This document shows positions 1-6,031 of a stretch of DNA of 16,262 bases, one piece after another. How positions within the stretch are numbered: position 1 is the first letter of the stretch; each line of letters opens with the position of its first letter. The position numbers and the translations under genes were made by a program. The DNA lies in contig JAQBTI010000016.1 in the NCBI GenBank assembly GCA_027624995.1, forward strand, positions 1-16,262, given 5' to 3'. The notes beneath the pieces were generated by a model. It was not told the DNA's origin and ran no database searches. It worked only from the letters and a program-made list of their open reading frames with translations. Source of the stretch: Chloroflexota bacterium (GTDB taxonomy: Bacteria > Chloroflexota > Dehalococcoidia > Lucifugimonadales > CATQGZ01).

Positions 1-2
1 CG

Positions 3-71
3 CCGATTGCAGGCCCGACGACCCCGACGGGCTGGGGCTCAGGCATTGCTTTTGTACAGGCACCTGGCTAA
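3..71 (+). CDS. possible 3' end of an upstream gene (partial)
   Basis: One forward frame is open from the window edge to a TAA at 69-71 and would end a protein in ...GIAFVQAPG. The composition (Gly/Pro/Thr rich, not Arg rich) is plausible for a real C-terminus. A second frame, very Arg rich and less protein-like, stays open to the TGA at 85-87. Too little is visible to identify anything. The putative promoter of the next gene overlaps this stretch. Confidence 0.25.
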   Translation, partial: PIAGPTTPTGWGSGIAFVQAPG

Positions 72-74
72 AGT
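46..74 (+). promoter_or_regulatory. putative promoter of the repeat membrane protein
   Basis: A -35-like TTGCTT (46-51) lies 17 bp before a -10-like TAAAGT (69-74). The predicted transcription start falls at about 81-84, practically on the ATG at 84. No Shine-Dalgarno precedes that ATG, so a leaderless mRNA is possible. The hexamers match the consensus only moderately. Confidence 0.35.
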
Positions 75-83
75 TGCAACGTC

Positions 84-2276
84 ATGATTTGGATACGAAG
101 GGCTTTCACCGTTCCGCTGGGCCTCCTGCTGTTTGTACTGGTGTTGGTGGCGTTGGTCCTCCTGCAGGTCAGCGACTCCTTCATCAAGCCAAGCTACTAC
201 GCGGAAGAACTGGACGACGCCAACCTCTACGAGTTCGTGCTCGTCGATCTGCTGACGTCCGCGCTGGACGAGGCGCGTGCGCTCGAACCCGCCGATTTCG
301 GAGACGGAATCGATAGCAATCCCATCGTCAGTAGCGGGCTGACCACCGAAGACATTGTGTCTTCGATCAACCGCGCTCTGCCTCCCGAGTTCCTGCAGCA
401 ACAGGTCGAACAGGTGCTCGACGAGCTTGGGCGCTATATCGCAGGGGAACGGGATGACTTCCAGGTCACCATCCTCGCCGGCGAACAGGCCAGGGTGCTC
501 GTAGAGGAAGTCAGCGCACTTTTGCGGAAATCCGATGCGTACAACGTACTGTTTGACGAGGTGATAACCCCCGCGGCGGACGACGCTCTCGACGAGGAGC
601 TCCCATTCGGCTTGCAGATCAGCGGCGGCGAGCTGGTGGAGTCCGCGAGAAGGGTTGTCCCCCGCGAGTGGGTACAGGAACAGATCGACGCCGTTCTCGA
701 CGAGACGGTCCCGTACTTCCTCGGAGAGTCCGACACGTTCGAGATCAGGATTGCCCTGGCAGACCGGATCGACCTTGCCTTGATCGAGGTCAAGAACCTG
801 CTGAGGAAGGTCGAGGCCTACGACCTGCTGTACGACGAGATAATCGAACCCGAGGTCCAGAAGCAGCTCGGTGACGCGGTGGACCTGCCGTTTGGGTTCT
901 CCATAACCAACCAAGAGGTACTCAGGGCTCTCCGCACCGTAGCGCCGCCGGACTGGGTCCAGAGCGAGGCCGAGCGGCTGATCGACGAGGTCGGCCCATA
1001 CCTTGCCGGAGAGACGGACAGTTTCGCAATCAACGTCTCCCTTGCAGATAACAAGCGTGTAGCCAGTGAGGTCGTCCTGGAGATCGCGACACGCAAGTTC
1101 ACGGATGCGTTGACAGCCATCCCTGACTGTACGCTGGCGCAGTTGGCGAGATTCGATCTGGCGAGTCTGTCCTCACTGCCCGTCTGTATTCCTTCACAAC
1201 TGGACCCCGACCTGATCCTGGACCAACTCGGCGGAAGTGTCAGCGATGCCGTAGATTCGCTAGTACTGGGGGCGGTCCCGGACGACTTTCTGTTCACTGA
1301 AGCCAATCTCCGAGACACTTTGGTCATCGCCGGAGCCGAGGACAACCTGGACCTGATAGACGATGTCCGAGAGATCATCAGGGACGGCTGGACCTATTCC
1401 GAAGAGGACATGAGGGCCGACCTCATCAAGCTTGCCGAAGAGACGGTAGGGTTCGCCGACTCCACCGGGCGAGTCAGCTTTAGCGCCCCCGACGTAGGTA
1501 ACCGGATGAGGGTTCGGGCTAACGAGTCGGGCCAAGAGGGCCTGATCTGGGTCGATTTTCAAGACGGTGCTCGGATTACCGAGACTACCGGAGCCCTCCG
1601 GCTCGCCCTGGATGGAGGCAGTCGCCCTGGTGCGGTCGCATCGGTGGTCGTATCCGACGACAGGGGCAACCCGGTGCGGGGGGCCGAGGTCAAAGTCTCG
1701 GACGATGAGATTCTGGATGTGCTGGACGACGTTAGGGCCTACCTCGCCGACGGTTGGACCTACGAGACCCTCGAGTTCCGGGACAACCTGAAGACCTGGA
1801 CGGATGAGGAGACCGTCGAGAACTTCGACAAAGGTCGTGACTATCTTAGCCAGGCACGGGGGCTGCGGCTGCTTGTCTACCTGCCAATGCTTCTGGTCCT
1901 GATCGCCATCGGGTTCCTGGGCGGCCTAAGTTGGGCGGGCCGTGTTGGTTGGGGTGCGGCGTACCTCGCAGGGGTTGCGGCGATCGTCTTCATAGCCTTC
2001 GGGCCGGTGTACAATGGCCTCACGGACAGATACCTGGACGACGCAAGAGATGAGGCCTACCAGGAGATCTCGTTCGATGCCGACTTCGGCGGAACGCAGC
2101 GACTCGCCGTGGACAAGGCCTTCGACGTTGCCGAGTCTGTTGTAGACGGGTTCGCCTCGGGCATAGCAGGCAAAGCACTCCTCCTGGTCTTCATCGCCCT
2201 TATCACCGTTGGCGCATCCATCTTCTGGGCCACCATCTGGGCCTTTGTGACACGCCTCAGGTCGGGCTTGACTTAG
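84..2276 (+). CDS. large membrane-anchored protein with internal repeats, function unknown
   Basis: 730 aa, not recognised. Residues about 9-29 form one hydrophobic segment after a basic start (MIWIRR), consistent with a signal anchor. A long acidic region of about 565 residues should lie outside the membrane, followed by hydrophobic segments at about 596-616, 620-642 and 697-722. The acidic region holds three degenerate repeats (about 88-162, 181-256, 276-340). Each runs from a PxxW/F-[VL]QxxxxxxxDE helix through an AGE-[ST]D-F strand to a basic helix that ends LLRK-xAYxLLxDE in the first two copies. A separate motif containing DDVR and DGWTY occurs twice (422-447 and 544-569) around a Gly/Val-rich stretch (about 485-541) that reads like an Ig-like or CNA-like beta domain. 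Two cysteines (349, 368) could form a disulfide. Envelope sensing or scaffolding is a guess. The start at 84 is preferred because it places the hydrophobic segment at the N-terminus. Confidence 0.85.
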   Translation: MIWIRRAFTVPLGLLLFVLVLVALVLLQVSDSFIKPSYYAEELDDANLYEFVLVDLLTSALDEARALEPADFGDGIDSNPIVSSGLTTEDIVSSINRALPPEFLQQQVEQVLDELGRYIAGERDDFQVTILAGEQARVLVEEVSALLRKSDAYNVLFDEVITPAADDALDEELPFGLQISGGELVESARRVVPREWVQEQIDAVLDETVPYFLGESDTFEIRIALADRIDLALIEVKNLLRKVEAYDLLYDEIIEPEVQKQLGDAVDLPFGFSITNQEVLRALRTVAPPDWVQSEAERLIDEVGPYLAGETDSFAINVSLADNKRVASEVVLEIATRKFTDALTAIPDCTLAQLARFDLASLSSLPVCIPSQLDPDLILDQLGGSVSDAVDSLVLGAVPDDFLFTEANLRDTLVIAGAEDNLDLIDDVREIIRDGWTYSEEDMRADLIKLAEETVGFADSTGRVSFSAPDVGNRMRVRANESGQEGLIWVDFQDGARITETTGALRLALDGGSRPGAVASVVVSDDRGNPVRGAEVKVSDDEILDVLDDVRAYLADGWTYETLEFRDNLKTWTDEETVENFDKGRDYLSQARGLRLLVYLPMLLVLIAIGFLGGLSWAGRVGWGAAYLAGVAAIVFIAFGPVYNGLTDRYLDDARDEAYQEISFDADFGGTQRLAVDKAFDVAESVVDGFASGIAGKALLLVFIALITVGASIFWATIWAFVTRLRSGLT
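345..569 (+). repeat. protein repeat copy 1 (residues 88-162)
   Basis: First of three tandem diverged repeats. Landmarks are the helix PPEFLQQQVEQVLDE, the strand motif AGERDDFQV, and LLRKSDAYNVLFDEVI at the end. Copies are similar at protein level but clearly diverged in DNA, so the duplication is old. Confidence 0.75.
624..851 (+). repeat. protein repeat copy 2 (residues 181-256)
   Basis: Second copy. Landmarks are VPREWVQEQIDAVLDE, LGESDTFEIRI and LLRKVEAYDLLYDEII, aligned with those of copy 1 without large gaps. The linker to the next copy contains LPFGFSI, which matches LPFGLQI between copies 1 and 2, so the repeat unit extends across the linker. Confidence 0.75.
909..1103 (+). repeat. 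protein repeat copy 3 (residues 276-340)
   Basis: Third copy. Landmarks are APPDWVQSEAERLIDE, AGETDSFAINV and SEVVLEIATRKF. The terminal LLRK-AY-LLxDE element is lost, and the sequence passes into a region with two cysteines. Confidence 0.7.
1347..1424 (+). repeat. DGWTY repeat, first copy (residues 422-447)
   Basis: LDLIDDVREIIRDGWTYSEE and the following residues match the segment at residues 544-569. The two copies sit on either side of a beta-rich region, which suggests a duplicated module with an inserted domain. Confidence 0.7.
1713..1790 (+). repeat. DGWTY repeat, second copy (residues 544-569)
   Basis: LDVLDDVRAYLADGWTYETL continues into FRDNL, matching MRADL of the first copy. It directly follows the Gly/Val-rich stretch and precedes the first C-terminal transmembrane segment by about 25 residues. 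Confidence 0.7.
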
Positions 2277-2805
2277 CCCATGGCGACCTGATCCGTATCA
2301 AGAGAATCGCCGCAGCCAGCGCTCCCAGTGCGGTCACAGCGGGCAGGCCCATTGAGGGGACAGGAGTCGGCGGTGGCGTAGGCGGCCTCAGAATCTCGAA
2401 GTGGAAGCTGATCGAGACGTTTGAACCGGCATCGACATCGGTGGTCAGCGTCACCTCGCCGGCCTCAGGACTCAGGTTGGTGATGAGGACCAACCTGCCG
2501 CCGGCCGTGGCCGTCCAGGGCAGCGATTCAGTCGGTGGGAGCACGAGCGGAGTATTGGAAGGCGTCGCCCGATCGTAACGGCAGCCATCGGTTAGAGCGA
2601 AAGAATCCTGGTGTGGCGCCCCGGTCGCGAAGCTCCACCACGTCCCTGCCTCCACTTCGAAAGCGATCTCACGCCAGGTCGCGGTACAGTTGGACCTTTC
2701 GGGTTGGGACTCGCCCGGGTCCTCCCCGCTACCGCTTACCGGTCCGGGCTGTAACATGGCCGTCATAAGCGCAATCACGATGGGAAACGCCGACGAGAGT
2801 CTCAA
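2257..2805 (-). CDS. small exported protein with C-terminal membrane anchor, function unknown
   Basis: 182 aa, not recognised. An N-terminal hydrophobic stretch (about 5-18) followed by a small-residue region around 24-27 reads as a signal peptide. The mature part is a probable beta domain with two cysteines (40, 75) able to form a disulfide. A Pro/Thr-rich spacer (about 141-150) leads to VPSMGLP, a hydrophobic helix (about 155-170) and a basic tail (RIRSPWAK). That tripartite end resembles CTERM-type sorting signals of the VP/IPTL kind, but the match is from memory. The start is TTG at 2805, chosen because GGAGAG sits six bases upstream. It lies 33 bp after comB and is probably co-transcribed. 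Its last codons overlap the 3' end of the convergent gene by 20 bp. Confidence 0.75.
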   Translation of the reverse strand: MRLSSAFPIVIALMTAMLQPGPVSGSGEDPGESQPERSNCTATWREIAFEVEAGTWWSFATGAPHQDSFALTDGCRYDRATPSNTPLVLPPTESLPWTATAGGRLVLITNLSPEAGEVTLTTDVDAGSNVSISFHFEILRPPTPPPTPVPSMGLPAVTALGALAAAILLIRIRSPWAKSSPT

Positions 2806-2811
2806 TGAAGT

Positions 2812-2817
2812 CTCTCC
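2812..2817 (-). promoter_or_regulatory. RBS that fixes the TTG start at 2805
   Basis: On the minus strand GGAGAG is followed by six bases (ACTTCA) and then TTG. No in-frame ATG gives a better fit with the signal peptide, so this RBS decides the start. Confidence 0.65.
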
Positions 2818-2838
2818 ACCCGGACGGTCGTAGTCTCG

Positions 2839-3528
2839 CTAGGCGGGTTCCGGCCGAGCGATCAACAGACCGTCTTCACGATGGACCCTTATCGCAAAGT
2901 CAACGGAGTCGATCTGAAGGGCCATCTCGAGGTCTCTCGCATGGTAGTGCGGCTGCGCCGGGTCGCCGAACTTCTGAGACTCGCCTCCCGATAGCACGAG
3001 AGATCGCACCGCCTCTGGATCAGGCTGACGCCCCTGCAGCAGGTTGCGGATGTAGAGGGCGCACTGCTCGTCCTCGTCCGTTCGGAACTCTCCACCGCCG
3101 CCCATCGCAACAATGCTGACTTCCTTGGCCCCCCTGGCCAGGATCCGTTTGGCGGTAGGCGCCGCGAGGACCAGCGAGCCCAGGTAGATCTCGTCGGCGC
3201 CTTCAGCCGCTGTGACCCCGACCGTACCGGCCATGGTCGAGTGGACCAGCGTCTTGCCCTCTACATCTGCCTGAGAGAGCTCATAGGGCGAGTTCCCGAA
3301 GTCGAAGCCATCCGGAGCGATGCCGTACATCTCTCCCATGCACAGGTCTCCAACGCCTCTGGCTTTCAGATCGAGGGCCTCGGAAGGCTTGCTGACCAGC
3401 ACGATCTGGCGGGCGCCTCTGGAGAATGCGACGGCTGCGGTCGTGAAGGCCCGAAATACGTCGATGATGACTGCGGTCCCCCGAGCTCCGCGCGCTCCGG
3501 GGATAAGACTCGCCAGGGTGATGTTCAT
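2839..3528 (-). CDS. comB: ComB-family protein (2-phosphosulfolactate phosphatase-like)
   Basis: 229 aa, close to the usual ComB length. The founding member, from methanogens, dephosphorylates 2-phosphosulfolactate in a Mg2+-dependent step of coenzyme M synthesis. Bacterial members are common, but their substrate is mostly unproven. Family features seen here: IIDVFRAFTTA (21-31), the acidic GEM element (65-67), GFDFGNSP (74-81), and the distal DEDEQCALYI (151-160). The segment that is usually TTxNGT appears as HSTMAGT (96-102), a deviation near the active site. The ATG at 3528 has AGGAG ten bases upstream. The gene lies between a polyprenyl-reductase-like gene (90 bp gap) and a small exported protein (33 bp gap), so the real substrate may not be a coenzyme M intermediate. 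Family assignment is firm; the exact reaction is not. Confidence 0.85.
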   Translation of the reverse strand: MNITLASLIPGARGARGTAVIIDVFRAFTTAAVAFSRGARQIVLVSKPSEALDLKARGVGDLCMGEMYGIAPDGFDFGNSPYELSQADVEGKTLVHSTMAGTVGVTAAEGADEIYLGSLVLAAPTAKRILARGAKEVSIVAMGGGGEFRTDEDEQCALYIRNLLQGRQPDPEAVRSLVLSGGESQKFGDPAQPHYHARDLEMALQIDSVDFAIRVHREDGLLIARPEPA

Positions 3529-3618
3529 AGATTAGTTGCTCCTGTTCGATCGGGGCCGGGCATGGCGGCCGATCATCGATTGGGGGTGATAGCGGGTCGT
3601 GCTCCTACTGCAGGGTAG

Positions 3619-4845
3619 TCAGCGATGTTGGCCGCGGAGGAAGAACCTCTGAGGGGGCGCCGGATCCCTAAGCCCGGCTATCCGGCGAAGAAGCGGCGTG
3701 ACCCTAATTAGGTCGGAAACGAATTCGACGATCGTTCCAAGGTTCTTGTGCCTGCGCATGACGTCTGCGTACGTCTGCTCGCCGCGTAGGATCCGGCAGG
3801 TCACACTCCACACAATCGATGTGCGACGCTCGATGGCCATATGCAACGCGGGCGTCAGGTGGAACAGGTCATGGAACTGGCGGGAGACTCGCAGCTGCGG
3901 AACAAGCTCATTCTCGATCTGCCGCCTGTAACCGTCCAGGTCTGGGACCTCTCCGGCGACGTACTCTGCTATGTGCTTCGCGGCCGCTCTGCCGCTGAAG
4001 ATTGCCGAGTGGATTCCCTCATCCATCATCGGATCGATCAGACCCGCGGCATCACCCACCAAAACGATGTTGCCGTCGGCCAGAGGCGAACCCTGCCTGC
4101 GAATTGGGAGATGGTAGCCCCGGATTCCCCACAGGTCCTTCTGGTCGAACCCGTAGAACTTGACGAGGCCCTGCAGTGCCTCACGAAGATCCGGTCCGAC
4201 GTGCCTCCAACCACCTATTCCAATGTTGAGGTGGTCTCCTTTTGGGAATATCCAACCATACCCACCGGGCACGCCGCCTAGGTCAAGGCCGAGCGAGCTC
4301 TGCCAGGGCTCGGTTACGCCACCGGGTGGTGAAACGTTAGCCTCGAGCGCAACATGGTGCAACGGTTTGACCTCGATGCCCGAAAGCTTTGACACCTGGC
4401 CGTTGGCTCCATCGGCTATTACCATTGTGCGGCCCTGGACCCGTCCGTCGTCGGTATGGACCGCAACTCCATCCGGCAGTCGCTCTACTTGCTTGACACC
4501 CACGCCTAATCGCGTCGTCACGCCTGCATCGATCGCTCGCTCCACCAGAAACTGGTCCAGCTTGGCACGTTGGGTCATGTAGACAAGAGGGCCAGCAAAA
4601 GTGCGCTCGAACCCGTTGGACTGGCGGGTTGTTAGTCGTAGGCCCGTTATCACTCGCTCGACGATAGGGCTGATTTCGAAGGGGAGCAGGTTCGCCGCCC
4701 TGACTGTGACGCCGCCGCCGCAGGGCTTGTCTCGAGGAAACTCCGCCTTGTCGAGTAGGAGCACCGAGCTCCCCAGCAGGACGCACTCTCTCGCCGCGGT
4801 GCTGCCGGCGGGGCCGGCGCCCACGACTATGACGTCGTACAGCAT
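3619..4845 (-). CDS. geranylgeranyl reductase family FAD-dependent oxidoreductase
   Basis: 408 aa flavoprotein of the geranylgeranyl reductase/ChlP group, which saturates double bonds of polyprenyl chains in archaeal lipids, chlorophyll and quinone side chains. Seen in order: an N-terminal Rossmann FAD motif VGAGPAGSTAA (8-18), the family motif PRDKPCGGGV (37-46), GGYGWIFPKGD (194-204), and the second FAD motif LVGDAAGLIDPMMDEGIHSA (262-281). These match the family well; the natural substrate is not deducible. The ATG at 4845 puts the FAD motif at residue 8, as usual. No strong Shine-Dalgarno is visible, but a promoter-like sequence lies about 115 bp upstream. The preceding gene, 150 bp away on the same strand, is ispH, which fits an isoprenoid context. 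Confidence 0.88.
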   Translation of the reverse strand: MLYDVIVVGAGPAGSTAARECVLLGSSVLLLDKAEFPRDKPCGGGVTVRAANLLPFEISPIVERVITGLRLTTRQSNGFERTFAGPLVYMTQRAKLDQFLVERAIDAGVTTRLGVGVKQVERLPDGVAVHTDDGRVQGRTMVIADGANGQVSKLSGIEVKPLHHVALEANVSPPGGVTEPWQSSLGLDLGGVPGGYGWIFPKGDHLNIGIGGWRHVGPDLREALQGLVKFYGFDQKDLWGIRGYHLPIRRQGSPLADGNIVLVGDAAGLIDPMMDEGIHSAIFSGRAAAKHIAEYVAGEVPDLDGYRRQIENELVPQLRVSRQFHDLFHLTPALHMAIERRTSIVWSVTCRILRGEQTYADVMRRHKNLGTIVEFVSDLIRVTPLLRRIAGLRDPAPPQRFFLRGQHR

Positions 4846-4961
4846 GCTTGATCGACCGTAGAGGTTAGGGGGAGGTGAGAAGAAATTCGCACAGGGCCGC
4901 TCCCGAGTCGGACTTAGTGCCCGGCGTGCTTCAGCGCCGATCCGCGTCTGGGTCGGTGGCC

Positions 4962-4990
4962 AGTATATTCCCGCCTGGGAACATCTGCAA
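4962..4990 (-). promoter_or_regulatory. putative promoter for the geranylgeranyl-reductase-like gene
   Basis: Minus strand: -35-like TTGCAG (4985-4990), 17 bp spacer, -10 TATACT (4962-4967; 5 of 6 to consensus). The spacer contains a perfect inverted repeat, listed separately. It lies in the 150 bp gap after ispH and would give a leader of about 110 nt, so the downstream genes need not depend only on read-through from ispH. Confidence 0.45.
4968..4981. promoter_or_regulatory. inverted repeat inside a promoter spacer (possible operator)
   Basis: TTCCC-GCCT-GGGAA is a perfect 5-bp-arm inverted repeat lying exactly between the putative -35 and -10 elements. A repressor site is the natural reading. 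A weak ispH terminator (it is 14 bases past the stop) is less likely because no U-run follows. Confidence 0.4.
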
Positions 4991-4995
4991 TCTCG

Positions 4996-5895
4996 TTATC
5001 GGAACTCGCGCGGCAGCACGAAACTCACGTCCTCTTGCGCCCCTTCGATCGGAATCACCTCATCAGGTTCCAGCGCCAGAATGACGTTCTGGACCAGGAG
5101 CTCGGGTGTCGATGCCCCAGAAGTAATTCCGACATTGTCTATGCCTTCGAGCCAACTACGGTCTAGCTCCTCGGGGCCGTTGATCAGATAGGCGGTGACT
5201 CCATGTGCTTCGGCTACCTCGCGGAGCCTCATGCAGTTTGAGCTGTTGGGAGCACCGATTATGAGCACCAGGTCAGAGAGTTTGCAGAGTTCCTTGACTG
5301 CGGCCTGTCTGTTGGTGGTGGCATAGCAGAGATCGTTGCGGACAACGACGTTCGGGAACCGGCTTTCGATGGCATCGATCGACCGTTTCGTATCGTCCAC
5401 GGACAGGGTGGTTTGGGTGATTACGGCCACCTCTGTATCGTCGTCCCAGTCCGGTAGGTCCAACTCCTCGCGGTCGTCGAGGAGCGCCATATCGGTATGG
5501 CCCATCGTGCCTTTGACTTCTTGGTGTCCGCGGTGCCCAACGAGTATCAACTTTCTGCCGTCGCGGCTGTACTTCCGCGCCTCGTTGTGCACCTTAGTAA
5601 CCAGTGGGCAGGTAGCGTCGATGACGTGGAGATTTCTGGCGGCGGCCTGCTGGAAGTCGTCCGGTGGTGAGCCGTGGGCCGAGAAGACGACGGTCGATTG
5701 TTCCGGGATGTCCTGAACGTCTTCGACGGTGATCGCGCCCTTATCTTCGAGGGATTTGACGACGTACGGATTGTGGACGATCTGGTGCTTGACGTAGACG
5801 GGCGGCCCGAACCGCTTGAGGGCCAACTCGACCACGTCAATGGCCCGATCGACCCCGGCGCAGAAGCCGCGCGGGACACCAAGGTAGACTTTCAA
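4996..5895 (-). CDS. ispH: 4-hydroxy-3-methylbut-2-enyl diphosphate reductase (IspH)
   Basis: 299 aa with a TTG start. IspH is the last enzyme of the MEP pathway: an iron-sulfur enzyme that converts HMBPP to IPP and DMAPP in the cytosol. The three cluster cysteines are present at C12 (GFCAGVDRAI), C96 (DATCPLV) and C190. Active-site residues are also visible: H41, H74 (SAHG), H124 and E126 (GHQEV), and the SSN motif at 218-220. The open frame runs on to 6213, but that part is antisense to the aminotransferase gene and has no IspH homology. The TTG at 5895 gives MKVYLGVPRGFCAGV, matching the usual N-terminus, with GGAG eight bases upstream. It is divergent from the aminotransferase and heads a minus-strand run with the polyprenyl reductase. 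Confidence 0.95.
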   Translation of the reverse strand: MKVYLGVPRGFCAGVDRAIDVVELALKRFGPPVYVKHQIVHNPYVVKSLEDKGAITVEDVQDIPEQSTVVFSAHGSPPDDFQQAAARNLHVIDATCPLVTKVHNEARKYSRDGRKLILVGHRGHQEVKGTMGHTDMALLDDREELDLPDWDDDTEVAVITQTTLSVDDTKRSIDAIESRFPNVVVRNDLCYATTNRQAAVKELCKLSDLVLIIGAPNSSNCMRLREVAEAHGVTAYLINGPEELDRSWLEGIDNVGITSGASTPELLVQNVILALEPDEVIPIEGAQEDVSFVLPREFR

Positions 5896-5903
5896 ATCGT
5901 TGA

Positions 5904-5907
5904 CTCC
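5904..5907 (-). promoter_or_regulatory. RBS that fixes the ispH TTG start
   Basis: GGAG on the minus strand, eight bases before TTG (5895-5893). An in-frame GTG at 5940 is possible but would add 15 residues not typical of IspH. Confidence 0.6.
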
Positions 5908-5908
5908 A

Positions 5909-5926
5909 GCGGCTCGAAAAAGCCGC
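5909..5926 (-). promoter_or_regulatory. stem-loop in the ispH leader beside the RBS
   Basis: GCGGCT and AGCCGC form a perfect 6 bp stem around a 6-base loop. On the ispH mRNA the 3' arm ends one base before the Shine-Dalgarno, so the fold could affect translation. It is not followed by a U-run, so it is not an intrinsic terminator. Confidence 0.35.
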
Positions 5927-5979
5927 GTGAAGTGTATCACAAGCGACTCCGAATCCTGCCGAATGGCCAGCGGCACGTG

Positions 5980-5985
5980 TATACT
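5980..5985 (+). promoter_or_regulatory. putative -10 element of the aminotransferase gene
   Basis: TATACT (5 of 6 to consensus) in the 136 bp divergent gap with ispH, predicting a start at about 5992 and a leader of about 40 nt. No convincing -35 is seen 16-18 bp upstream. Confidence 0.35.
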
Positions 5986-6031
5986 ACGCAGCGATCTTGA
6001 TGGGTCGATTTGACCAGAAAGGTGAGCGCCA

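Noticed and set aside
39..914. 291-residue minus-strand open frame
   Set aside because: Antisense shadow of the repeat protein, with an Asp/Val/Leu/Gln-rich composition typical of high-GC antisense frames. No start signal and no recognisable motif.
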